Positions 54,175 to 62,182 of a stretch of 64,000 nucleotides of DNA are shown piece by piece; the first letter of the stretch is position 1, and each line of letters starts with the position of its first letter. Both the position numbers and the translations under genes were made by a program. A model generated the notes under the pieces. The model did no database searches, was not told the origin of the DNA, and saw only the letters and a list, made by a program, of their open reading frames with translations. The stretch spans positions 62,001-126,000 of the forward strand of contig JAJDUB010000053.1 of the NCBI GenBank assembly GCA_022826885.1, written 5' to 3'. Source of the DNA: Gammaproteobacteria bacterium (GTDB taxonomy: Bacteria > Pseudomonadota > Gammaproteobacteria > Eutrophobiales > Eutrophobiaceae).

Positions 54175-54783
54175 TTAATACAGAGTATCCCGGTTGGCGC
54201 GGTACTGGTTCAGGGTAAATTCCACGGCGCGGATGACGGCGCGCTGGCTGGATGTAGCGCCGCTGATGTGGTCGAAATTGCCGCCGTCTTTCTCCACTGC
54301 CCAAGCGTCCTTGGGCGTGTTATCCAGAGAGCGGCCATTGAAACCGAGTATCCAGGGCGTATTGTCCTGGTGCACCTGGTCGCCCAGGCCCGGTGTTTCC
54401 CGGTGTTCCAGCACCCGCACCCCGGCAAGCGTGCCGTCGTACCGGACGCCAATTGCCAGTTCCATCATGCCGTTGTAGCCCCTGGCCCGGACGGGACTGA
54501 ATATCAGGCCCACGGGCTCTGCGCCGCGCCGGGCGCGGAACACGTCGGTCGCCGCCTCCGTTCCGAAATAGGTCGGCAGGTCGATACTGATCCTGTCCGC
54601 GGGCAGGTCATTATCGTACTCCAGGGGCAGAACCTGCGCGCCGATCTCCAGGATCGGCAGGTTGCGGTTGCGCGTGATGGTGTCCTGGAAGTAATTCCCC
54701 AGGGCATAAATTCCCAACACCGCAGCGAAGCAGATGAACAGCAGCGGCAAGGTATCCAACAGTAGGTTTTTCCTGGTAGCCAT
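54175..54783 (-). CDS. rnfG: Rnf complex subunit RnfG (covalent FMN)
   Basis: A 202-residue protein with one N-terminal membrane helix (LPLLFICFAAVLGIYALG) and a periplasmic domain. The flavinylation motif is SGATSS near residue 175, with the FMN-linked threonine. Its start overlaps the rnfD stop by one base. The order on this strand is rnfC-rnfD-rnfG. rnfE, which normally follows, is absent: after the stop come a repeat cluster and the RAYT gene. Confidence 0.92.
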   Translation of the reverse strand: MATRKNLLLDTLPLLFICFAAVLGIYALGNYFQDTITRNRNLPILEIGAQVLPLEYDNDLPADRISIDLPTYFGTEAATDVFRARRGAEPVGLIFSPVRARGYNGMMELAIGVRYDGTLAGVRVLEHRETPGLGDQVHQDNTPWILGFNGRSLDNTPKDAWAVEKDGGNFDHISGATSSQRAVIRAVEFTLNQYRANRDTLY

Positions 54784-55799
54784 TATTGCTCTCCGAACAC
54801 CTTGGGGCGGGTCAGCAGGTCAATCAACGGCACGAAAACATTGGCAAGCAGCACTGCGAACGCCACCCCGTCCGGATATGCCCCCCACCCGCGCAGCAGG
54901 ATGACGAGCGCCCCGATCAAAACGCCGTAGATGAGTCTCCCGGGCCAGGTCGTTGACGCGGTAACCGGGTCCGTAGCGATAAAGAAGGCGCACAGCATCG
55001 TACCGCCGCTGAACAGGTGGAACAACGGCGAAGCATGGACTTCCGGGTCGTACAGGTAAAACGGCAGGCTGACGAGGACAACGCCGGCCAGGACCGCAAC
55101 CGGGATGTGCCACTTTATTACGCCGCGCGCCAGCAGGTAAATGCCGCCCAGAAGGTAAAGAAAGTTAATCCACTCCCAGCCGGCCCCGGCAACATATCCG
55201 AATATCATGGGTGTCCCGGTTTCCGACTTGATTTCCGATACCATCTCCATCAGTTCCAGGCGGTTTTTCAGTTCATCCAGGGCTGTCGCGCCGCTCAGCA
55301 TGTCCGGCGCCGTGGTGCCCATGGGGAAGATGCTGTCCAGCGAGGCGCCGATGCCGTGGGCCGGCAGGGCCGGCCAGGTATTCATCTGCACCGGGAAACA
55401 GGCCAGTACGAACACGTATCCCGCCATGGCCGGGTTGAACAGGTTGCAGCCGATACCGCCGAAAGCATGTTTGGCGATGATGACGGCAAACGCGATCCCG
55501 CACAGGCAGACCCACCAGGGCGCCAGCGGGGTGATGCTGACCGCGAACAGCAAGGCGGTCACGGTTACGCTGCCGTCCCGCAGGAACAGCGCCGGGTCGC
55601 GGCCGCGCAGCCTGAGGACGGCGAACTCCAGCAGCAGGGCGAAACAGACGGCCAGCGCACACTGGATCAATACGCCGGGACCGAACAGCCAGGCGTAGCA
55701 GATCAGGCCGGGGACCAGCGCAATGCACACGTCCGCCATGACTGTGCCGACGCTCCGGCCGTCATGCCAGTGGGGCGAACTGCCTGTCCTGTCAATCAT
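54783..55799 (-). CDS. rnfD: Rnf complex subunit RnfD (covalent FMN)
   Basis: A 338-residue membrane protein with about ten hydrophobic segments. The flavin-attachment region is near residue 184 (LSGATALDELK), after the FPMGTTAPD segment. The start is ATG 55799, overlapping the rnfC stop by eight bases; the frame is open further upstream but only within rnfC. A single GGACACCCA word lies in the coding sequence (complement of 55208-55216, giving GTPM), possibly by chance or a solitary insertion. Confidence 0.92.
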   Translation of the reverse strand: MIDRTGSSPHWHDGRSVGTVMADVCIALVPGLICYAWLFGPGVLIQCALAVCFALLLEFAVLRLRGRDPALFLRDGSVTVTALLFAVSITPLAPWWVCLCGIAFAVIIAKHAFGGIGCNLFNPAMAGYVFVLACFPVQMNTWPALPAHGIGASLDSIFPMGTTAPDMLSGATALDELKNRLELMEMVSEIKSETGTPMIFGYVAGAGWEWINFLYLLGGIYLLARGVIKWHIPVAVLAGVVLVSLPFYLYDPEVHASPLFHLFSGGTMLCAFFIATDPVTASTTWPGRLIYGVLIGALVILLRGWGAYPDGVAFAVLLANVFVPLIDLLTRPKVFGEQ

Positions 55800-57321
55800 C
55801 TGTATCTGTCTGCCCGGCGTCCCCGTCCCCGGGAGACTGCTGCCGGCGTTTTGCCCGGGTCCGGACCAGCGCCTCCTCCACGTAGGCCTTTTTCTCCGCC
55901 CTGGTGTCCTGTTCCGGGCCGGGCGCCCGCCGTTGCCTGCTGGTATCAGCTTCAATCCTCAGGCGATCGGTTTTCCTGTTAAAACGCTGCCTGGCCGCCG
56001 CCGCTTCATTGCCCTGTTGCTCTTCAAGGACGACCTGCGATTTGGCCCGGCGGTAATAGTGCACGAGGGGGATCCGGCTGGGGCAGACGTAGGCGCAACA
56101 GCCGCATTCTATACAATCGAACAGGCGATATTCCCGGAGCCGGTCGGAATCCCCGGCTGCGGCAAACCAGTACAGTTGCTGGGGCAACAGCAGTTCCGGG
56201 CACACGTCCGCGCAATCGCCGCAACGGATACAGGGCATCTCCGGCCGGGCCGGTGCGTTCTCCTCGATGATGATGCAGTTGGTGGTCTTGATCACGGGCA
56301 TGTTGGGACTGGTGACGCGCAGGCCCATCATGGGGCCGCCGATGATCACCTTGTTGTCCTCACTGTGCCGGTAGCCGCAGGTGGCGAGGCAGTCCTCGAC
56401 CGGCGTGCCGATAAGCACCTGCAGGTTGACGGGGTTGTCCACCTTCCCCGTCACCGTGATGTAGCGCGAGACGATGGGCTCCCCGCGCGTCACGGCGCGG
56501 TACACCGCGGCGGCCGTGGCCACGTTGTGGATGACTATGCCGATGTGAATCGGCAACCCCCCGCTGGGGACGTCCTTGCCGGTCAATGTCCTGATGAGCT
56601 GTTTCTCCCCTCCCGCGGGGTAACGGACAGGCACCCTGACCAGTTCCAGGTCGTCATCAACCAGACCGGCCAGGGCGTCGTAAGCCAGATCCATGTCGTC
56701 CTCTACCGCGATGACGCAGTGCCTGGCCTGCACCGCGTGGCGTATCATGCGGGCCCCGGAGACGACGTAGGAGGCTTTTTCCTGGATCAGCCGGTCGTCG
56801 CAGGTGATATGCGGTTCGCATTCGACGCCGTTGATGATCAGGGTATCGACCGCGTTTTCCACGCCCTCCATCAGTTTGACGTGGGCCGGGAAACCGGCGC
56901 CGCCCAGGCCGGCTATGCCGCAATCCCGGATCAGCTCCTGCAATTTCGCCGGTTCGGCGCGGTCGTATTCCTCGGTGGGTTCGATATCGAACCAGGCGTC
57001 ATTGCCGTCCGGTTCCAGCACGATACACGGCGCCTTGCTTATCGTCGGATTGGGGACCGGGTAATCGCCGATATCCGTAATCGTCCCGGAGGTGCTGGCA
57101 TGGACGGGGACGCTCACATAACCATCGGGCCGGGCGATGATCTGGCCTTTCAGCACCTTGTCGCCGATTTTGACCGCCGGCACGGCAGGCAGGCCGATAT
57201 GCTGCTGCAGAGGCAGGAACATGCGCGCCGGCAAGGGATGCAGGATGGACATCTTCTGGTCCGTAATCTCCTTGTGCGGCTCCAGCAGCAGCCCGCCCGG
57301 AAATTCATGTAATTCACGCAT
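55792..57321 (-). CDS. rnfC: Rnf complex subunit RnfC
   Basis: A 509-residue soluble subunit with an N-terminal glycine-rich barrel (GDKVLKGQIIARPDGYVSVP), the NADH/FMN-binding domain similar to NuoF (GLGGAGFPAHVKL), and two 4Fe-4S motifs: CIRCGDCADVCPELLLP near residue 365 and CIECGCCAYVCPSRIPL near 404. The start is ATG 57321; the frame extends 13 codons upstream into the repeat word. It is transcribed away from cysG, with cluster 10 between. The long charged C-terminal tail is partly coding for rnfD in another frame. Confidence 0.93.
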   Translation of the reverse strand: MRELHEFPGGLLLEPHKEITDQKMSILHPLPARMFLPLQQHIGLPAVPAVKIGDKVLKGQIIARPDGYVSVPVHASTSGTITDIGDYPVPNPTISKAPCIVLEPDGNDAWFDIEPTEEYDRAEPAKLQELIRDCGIAGLGGAGFPAHVKLMEGVENAVDTLIINGVECEPHITCDDRLIQEKASYVVSGARMIRHAVQARHCVIAVEDDMDLAYDALAGLVDDDLELVRVPVRYPAGGEKQLIRTLTGKDVPSGGLPIHIGIVIHNVATAAAVYRAVTRGEPIVSRYITVTGKVDNPVNLQVLIGTPVEDCLATCGYRHSEDNKVIIGGPMMGLRVTSPNMPVIKTTNCIIIEENAPARPEMPCIRCGDCADVCPELLLPQQLYWFAAAGDSDRLREYRLFDCIECGCCAYVCPSRIPLVHYYRRAKSQVVLEEQQGNEAAAARQRFNRKTDRLRIEADTSRQRRAPGPEQDTRAEKKAYVEEALVRTRAKRRQQSPGDGDAGQTDTDD

Positions 57322-57344
57322 GCCTGAATTGTATAGGAGATATG

Positions 57345-57484
57345 AAATGAGGACACCCAAATAAATTACAGCAATAAATTACAGGACACCCAATAAAAAG
57401 AGATGGGTGTCCTGTAAAAGACATGGGTGTCCTGTTATTGCGCCGCCGCTGTTATTGCGCTGGTAAAAGAGATGGGTGTCCTGG
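57345..57484. repeat. GGACACCCA repeat cluster 10 (2 direct, 3 inverted), right breakpoint of the rnf inversion
   Basis: Direct copies start at 57351 and 57384; inverted copies start at 57404, 57424 and 57473. The local flank varies between ATTACA, AGAGAT and ACAT. The cluster lies between the divergent rnfC and cysG starts, at the opposite end of the inverted rnfCDG block from clusters 8 and 9. Confidence 0.92.
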
Positions 57485-57523
57485 TATAGGGGAATATGGG
57501 GGGAGTTGTGGTAGAGTAGCCCG

Positions 57524-58903
57524 ATGCGGCATTTCCCGGTTTTTCTGGACCTGAACAAGCGCCGGTGCCTGGTGGTGGGTGGTGGTGAAGTGGCCGCGAG
57601 AAAGGTGCAGCAACTGCTCAGGTCGAACGCCGACGTCGTGGTTGTCGCGCCTCGGGCGGGGAATGACATCCGGGACCTGGATGAACAGGGAAAGGTGCGC
57701 CATGAGGCGAGAGAGTTCGAGAGCAAAGACATTTCCGGCTGCGCACTGGTGATTGCCGCGACCGCCGACCCGCAGGTGAACAGCCGGGTCGCCGCCGCCG
57801 CCAGGGCCGAAAACGTCCCGGTCAACGTGGTCGATAACCCCGCGCTATGCAGTTTCATCATGCCCTCGGTAGTGGACCGGGACCCGGTACAGGTCGCCGT
57901 GTCCACGGGCGGCGCCTCACCAATCCTGGCCAGGCTGCTGCGGGCGAAGCTGGAAACGCTGATACCGGCGACCTACGGGCGGCTGGCAACGGTGGTGCGG
58001 GAGTTCCGCGGCCGGGTAAGACAGCGCTTCCCGGAATTCCGCCAGCGCCGCCGTTTCTGGGAGAACGTCCTGCAGGGGCCGATCGTCGAGATGCTGTTCT
58101 CCGGGCGGGAACAGGCGGCCATCCAGGCCCTGGAGCGCGAACTCGAAAATGCCGCGCCCGCGGACCTTCAGGCCGGGGAAGTGTACCTGGTCGGCGGCGG
58201 TCCCGGAGACCCCGACTTGCTGACTTTCCGCGCCCTGCGCCTGATGCAACAGGCCGACGTGGTGCTGTACGACCGGCTGGTGTCACCGGCCATCGTGGAA
58301 CTTGCCAGGAAGGAGGCGCAGCGCATCTACGTCGGCAAACAGAGCGACGTCCACACGGTACCACAGTCCGAGCTTAACGAGATGATGGTAAAGCTGGCGC
58401 AACAGGGGAAACGCGTGCTGCGCCTGAAGGGCGGCGACCCGTTCATATTCGGACGCGGCGGCGAGGAAATCGAGGAACTGGCCGCCGCCGGCATCCCGTT
58501 CCAGGTGGTGCCGGGCATCACCGCAGCCGCCGGTTGCGCCTCCTACGCTGGCATCCCGCTGACCCACCGCGACCTGGCCCACTCCTGCCTGTTCGTCACC
58601 GGCCACCTCAAGGACGGCAGGCTGGACTTCAACTGGCCCGCCCTGCTGCAACCGAAACAGACGGTGGCCATCTACATGGGGGTGAAAGGGGTCAACGTGC
58701 TGCAGAAGAGCCTGCTGGAACAGGGGATGCGGCCCGACATGCCTGCCGCCATCGTCCAGCAGGGCACCACACCGGACCAGCGGGTTTACACGGGTTCCGT
58801 CTCCACCCTGACAAACCTGGTCGCGGAAAAGGAGATCAAGCCCCCCTCAATGATCATCATAGGCGAAGTGGTAACACTGCACGAGAAGCTGGCCTGGTTT
58901 TAG
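57524..58903 (+). CDS. cysG: Siroheme synthase CysG (trifunctional)
   Basis: CysG methylates uroporphyrinogen III, oxidises precorrin-2 and inserts iron to form siroheme. The 459-residue protein is the E. coli length. The N-terminal NAD-binding CysG domain (CLVVGGGEVAARKVQQLL) covers residues 1-200 or so. The SUMT methyltransferase domain begins near 215 (VYLVGGGPGDPDLLTFRALR) and has LRLKGGDPFIFGRGGEEIEE near 302 and VVPGITAAAGCASYAGIPLT near 329. Confidence 0.96.
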   Translation: MRHFPVFLDLNKRRCLVVGGGEVAARKVQQLLRSNADVVVVAPRAGNDIRDLDEQGKVRHEAREFESKDISGCALVIAATADPQVNSRVAAAARAENVPVNVVDNPALCSFIMPSVVDRDPVQVAVSTGGASPILARLLRAKLETLIPATYGRLATVVREFRGRVRQRFPEFRQRRRFWENVLQGPIVEMLFSGREQAAIQALERELENAAPADLQAGEVYLVGGGPGDPDLLTFRALRLMQQADVVLYDRLVSPAIVELARKEAQRIYVGKQSDVHTVPQSELNEMMVKLAQQGKRVLRLKGGDPFIFGRGGEEIEELAAAGIPFQVVPGITAAAGCASYAGIPLTHRDLAHSCLFVTGHLKDGRLDFNWPALLQPKQTVAIYMGVKGVNVLQKSLLEQGMRPDMPAAIVQQGTTPDQRVYTGSVSTLTNLVAEKEIKPPSMIIIGEVVTLHEKLAWF

Positions 58904-58910
58904 AGTGAAT

Positions 58911-58945
58911 ACAGGACACCCATGTAATTTATATGGGTGTCCTGT
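58911..58945. repeat. GGACACCCA repeat cluster 11: palindromic pair between convergent cysG and msrB
   Basis: One direct copy (58914) and one inverted copy (58934) form a 13-base perfect stem ACAGGACACCCAT / ATGGGTGTCCTGT around a seven-base loop. It lies between two convergent stops and is the simplest, BIME-like form of the repeat. It could act as a bidirectional stop but has no T-runs. Confidence 0.9.
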
Positions 58946-58947
58946 AA

Positions 58948-59355
58948 TTACTGATCTTTTTCCAGGTACAGGGCCACAGAGTTAATGCAGTAACGCAGGC
59001 CCGTGGGCGCCGGGCCGTCCGGGAACACGTGGCCGAGGTGGGCGTCGCAGGCGCTGCACAGCACTTCGGTGCGCGGCCGGCCGAACAGGCTGTCATCGAC
59101 CTCGGTCCTCACCGCGGCGGCGCGTTCCGGCTCAAAGAAACTGGGCCAGCCGGTGCCGGAGTCAAACTTTGATGCGGAACTGAACAGGGGCTGGCCGCAG
59201 CACGCGCAACGGTACATGCCGGCGTCCTTGCATTTGTTGTACCTGCCGGAAAAAGGCATCTCCGTTCCCTTGCGCCGGCACACCTCATACTGTTCCGGCG
59301 TCAGTTCCTTTTGCCACTCCTGCTCGGATTTCACGACTTTATTGTTCTCAGACAT
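58948..59355 (-). CDS. msrB: Peptide-methionine (R)-S-oxide reductase MsrB
   Basis: MsrB repairs methionine-R-sulfoxide. From ATG 59355 (GGAG eight bases upstream) it is 135 residues. The zinc-binding pairs CACCG and CSACD are present, and the catalytic cysteine is in [12 protein letters not shown]. The central [10 protein letters not shown] is diagnostic. A longer frame starts in the repeat upstream (MGVLKLP) but has no ribosome site. It converges on cysG. Confidence 0.95.
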   Translation of the reverse strand: MSENNKVVKSEQEWQKELTPEQYEVCRRKGTEMPFSGRYNKCKDAGMYRCACCGQPLFSSASKFDSGTGWPSFFEPERAAAVRTEVDDSLFGRPRTEVLCSACDAHLGHVFPDGPAPTGLRYCINSVALYLEKDQ

Positions 59356-59375
59356 GTTCACTCTCCTCTGAGGTA

Positions 59376-59508
59376 ATTTCAGGACACCCACACAATCAAA
59401 TTATGGGTGTCCTGATTTACGGGTGTCAGGACACCCACAGAATCAAATTATGGGTGTCCTGAATTATGCCCTGAATTATGGGTGTCCTGAATTACGCTGA
59501 ATTACGCC
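59376..59508. repeat. GGACACCCA repeat cluster 12 (2 direct, 3 inverted)
   Basis: Direct copies start at 59382 and 59429; inverted copies start at 59404, 59451 and 59479, with one overlapping partial at about 59421. The local flank is AATCAAATTA. The cluster lies between the mltF stop and the msrB start; its left end is 21 bases from the msrB start, whose own ribosome site (GGAG) is intact. Confidence 0.92.
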
Positions 59509-59511
59509 ACG

Positions 59512-60903
59512 TTATTGCTGCTGCGGAATTGTCCCTGTCCCGGCATCCCCGTAGGTCAGGTGCTCCAGCATCACCTGGTACCTGCGAATGTTTTCCACGA
59601 ATTTAACCGGTTCGTGCCCCCTTGCATAACCGAACCGGGTCCGCGAGTACCACTTGTGTTCGGTCAGCAGGGGCAGGGACTTCTTCACGTCAGACCAGAT
59701 ATCGGGGTCGCTGCCGTTCTCCTGGGTGATCACCCTGGCGTCCTCCAGGTGGCCGAAGCCGACGTTATAGGAGGCCAGGGCAAACCAGGTGCGGTCCGGC
59801 TCGGAGACCCGCTGCGGGATTTTGTCTACCAGGGTGAACAGGTACCTGGCGCCGCCGTGTACGCTCAGCACCGGGTCCAGCCGGTCGCTGATACCCACCT
59901 GCCGCGCCGTCTGCTGCGTCAGCATCATCAGCCCGCGCACGCCGGTGGGAGAGCGCGCCGCCTTTTTCCAGTGGGATTCCTGGTAGCTGATGGCAGCCAG
60001 CAGGCGCCAGTCGAAACCGAACTCGTCCGCGGCGCTCATGAAATAAGGTTTCAGTTCCGGCAGCACCTCGTTATAGCGGTCGATGAAGCTGCGCGCTTCC
60101 ACGTAATCGAAGCTGTCCGCAAACGGGTAGGCCTGCTCGAGCAGGCCGGCAAGCTGCCCGCTGTTCCTGATGCGGTCGTGGAACTCCCGGATTGCCCTGA
60201 CCAGGGAGTCATCGCCCCGGGACCGCCCGACAGCCCAGCCCAGGGGTTCGGGGGAGGTCAGGTCGAAGGCCGCCCGGAGTTCCGGCAGGGAGATGCGCGA
60301 CCAGACCACTTCGTTGGACGCCGCCACCGCGTAGAGGATCTTGCCGTACTCGACCATCTCCAGCAGTTCAAGGCTGCTCTTGTCTTCATGCAGCACCAGG
60401 TTGAGGTCCGGATAACGGAAGCGCAGGCGCTCGAGGTCCTCCGGCGCAAGGGCATTGCGGGCAACATGCAGCTTGTGGGGGGGAATGTCTGCCGGCGACG
60501 ACGGGCGGATGTAGCCGTAGCGATACACCACCTGCCGCGTCACCCACTGGAAACCCGGGCCATACACCAGGGGGTCGTCCGGCCTGAAGGTCCGGGGTAA
60601 CCCGGCTGCGGCCAGGTCCGCCTGCCCGGTCGCCAGCATGTCGGTGATCTCCTCCCTGCCGGCGGCCAGGCTCAACTTCAGATCGACGCCCAGCGAAGCG
60701 GCGAACAGCCTGACCAGTTCGTATTCCAGGCCGCGTTCCTCCTCCCGGTCGTTGCGCTGGTACGTCGTCGGGCCCGATTTGGTGACCACGTGAAGCGCGC
60801 CACGCTCACGGATCTGCTCCAGGTGGGACTTTTCCCCGGCGCAGCCCGGCAACAGCAGGCAAGCGGGCAGCAGAAGAATGATCAAAACAGGGAAATTTTT
60901 CGT
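59512..60903 (-). CDS. mltF: Membrane-bound lytic murein transglycosylase MltF-like lipoprotein
   Basis: MltF cleaves murein glycan. It has an N-terminal lipoprotein signal (FPVLIILLLPACLLLPGC), a substrate-binding SBP_bac_3 domain (about residues 40-265) and a C-terminal SLT domain. The catalytic glutamate is in ISYQESHWKKAARSPTGVRG. I choose a start at 60903, read as ACG, because KNFPVLIILLLP follows, GGGAG is seven bases upstream and no ATG, GTG or TTG is better. A longer upstream frame to 61008 overlaps egtD and is not family-like. The start may be a mutated or miscalled ATG. About 463 residues. Confidence 0.88.
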   Translation of the reverse strand, partial: TKNFPVLIILLLPACLLLPGCAGEKSHLEQIRERGALHVVTKSGPTTYQRNDREEERGLEYELVRLFAASLGVDLKLSLAAGREEITDMLATGQADLAAAGLPRTFRPDDPLVYGPGFQWVTRQVVYRYGYIRPSSPADIPPHKLHVARNALAPEDLERLRFRYPDLNLVLHEDKSSLELLEMVEYGKILYAVAASNEVVWSRISLPELRAAFDLTSPEPLGWAVGRSRGDDSLVRAIREFHDRIRNSGQLAGLLEQAYPFADSFDYVEARSFIDRYNEVLPELKPYFMSAADEFGFDWRLLAAISYQESHWKKAARSPTGVRGLMMLTQQTARQVGISDRLDPVLSVHGGARYLFTLVDKIPQRVSEPDRTWFALASYNVGFGHLEDARVITQENGSDPDIWSDVKKSLPLLTEHKWYSRTRFGYARGHEPVKFVENIRRYQVMLEHLTYGDAGTGTIPQQQ

Positions 60904-60907
60904 GTCG

Positions 60908-61909
60908 CTACTCCCGCCGCGCCAGGACCAGGGAAAAATAGCGGTTGTCCGGCTCAAAATGGCGGACGATCTCAAGTCCCGAATCCTCCAGCAGTGTTTC
61001 CAGTTCATCGAAGTAAAACTTGTAACTCAACTCGGTCAGTATCCGCTCCCCGCGTTCGAGCGTGAAACCGGCATCGAGGCGGCCCAGGGTGATTTCCTGG
61101 TCCAGCCGGGATACGAGATACATTTCAATCCTGTTCAACTCATTATTATAGACGGCCAGGTGAGCGAAGTTATCCGCGCGGAAGTCCGCGCCCAGTTCCC
61201 GGTTCAGCACCTGCAACACGTTCAGGTTGAACAGGGCGGTGATTCCCTGCGCATCATTATATGCCGCATTCAGCACCGTGGGGTCCTTGACCCGGTCTGC
61301 GCCCAGCAGCAGGAAATCGCCCGGTTCCATCCGCTGCCGGATGCCGCCGATGAAGGCGCGCGCCTCCCCGGGGGTGAAATTGCCGATCGTGCTGCCCAGG
61401 AACAGGAACATCTTCACGCCTGCGTAGTCCGGCAGGTGATCCAGTCCCGCATGATAGTCCCCCAGCAGCGGCCTGACATCCAGCCACTCGTAATCATCCT
61501 GCAGTTTGCCGGCCGCTTCCGCCAGCGCCGGTTCGCAGATATCGAACGGCGAGTAGATACAGGTGTGGCCCTGCCGTTCACAGGCGTCAAACAGGTTGGC
61601 CGTCTTACCGGAGCTGCCGCTGCCCAGTTCAATAAGGTAGTCGGGACAGGTCAGCGCAATGATGTCAGCGCTGCATTGCCGCAGTAACGCATCCTCGGTG
61701 CGGGTCAGGTAGTACTCCGGCGTTTCACAGATGCGGTTGAACAACGCCGCCCCGCGTTCGTCATAGAAATACTTGGGAGGCAGCGACCGCGGAGGCTCGA
61801 GCAGTCCCTCGCGGACATCATCTGCCAGACCGGGAACATGCCTGGCCGGCACAACGGGAACACACCGAAGAGCACCGGAATGCCGGGAGAAGCCGGTAAT
61901 CGTATCCAT
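60908..61909 (-). CDS. egtD: EgtD-like histidine N-alpha-methyltransferase
   Basis: A 333-residue SAM-dependent methyltransferase of the EgtD type, which trimethylates histidine for ergothioneine. The SAM motif LIELGSGSSGKTANLFDAC is near residue 93. FLFLGSTIGNFTPGEARAFI is near 170 and the C-terminal half carries GITALFNLNVLQVLNRELGA. ATG 61909 is preferred over GTG 61912. The partner EgtB is not in the window, so ergothioneine production cannot be shown. It lies four bases from the mltF start and would be co-transcribed with it. Confidence 0.88.
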   Translation of the reverse strand: MDTITGFSRHSGALRCVPVVPARHVPGLADDVREGLLEPPRSLPPKYFYDERGAALFNRICETPEYYLTRTEDALLRQCSADIIALTCPDYLIELGSGSSGKTANLFDACERQGHTCIYSPFDICEPALAEAAGKLQDDYEWLDVRPLLGDYHAGLDHLPDYAGVKMFLFLGSTIGNFTPGEARAFIGGIRQRMEPGDFLLLGADRVKDPTVLNAAYNDAQGITALFNLNVLQVLNRELGADFRADNFAHLAVYNNELNRIEMYLVSRLDQEITLGRLDAGFTLERGERILTELSYKFYFDELETLLEDSGLEIVRHFEPDNRYFSLVLARRE

Positions 61910-61927
61910 CACCCAAAGGGTAACATA

Positions 61928-62158
61928 ATTTCAGGACACCCATAATTTGGACACACAGTTTCAGGACACCCACCTAAAACACAGGACACCCATGTAACTT
62001 TGTTGGGTGTCCTGTTTTACTGTCCCGGATAATTTCGTAATTTCGGGACACCCATTAAATTATTTTATGGGTGTCCTGAATTAAGATGCCCAACAAAGTT
62101 ACATGGGTGTCCTGAATTAAGGTGTCCTGAATTAAGATGATTTCATGGGTGTCCCGAT
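61928..62158. repeat. GGACACCCA repeat cluster 13 (4 direct, 4 inverted)
   Basis: Direct copies start at 61934, 61964, 61984 and 62046; inverted copies start at 62004, 62068, 62104 and 62146. Local flanks are TTTCA, AACACA and ATTAAGATG. The cluster fills the gap between the divergent egtD and the gene at 62183; no other gene is seen in it. Confidence 0.92.
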
Positions 62159-62182
62159 TTAAGATGCGATAAACTTTTGAAA

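Noticed and set aside
55723-57312. A 529-codon open frame on + across rnfC
   Set aside because: Antisense to RnfC with its two ferredoxin motifs.
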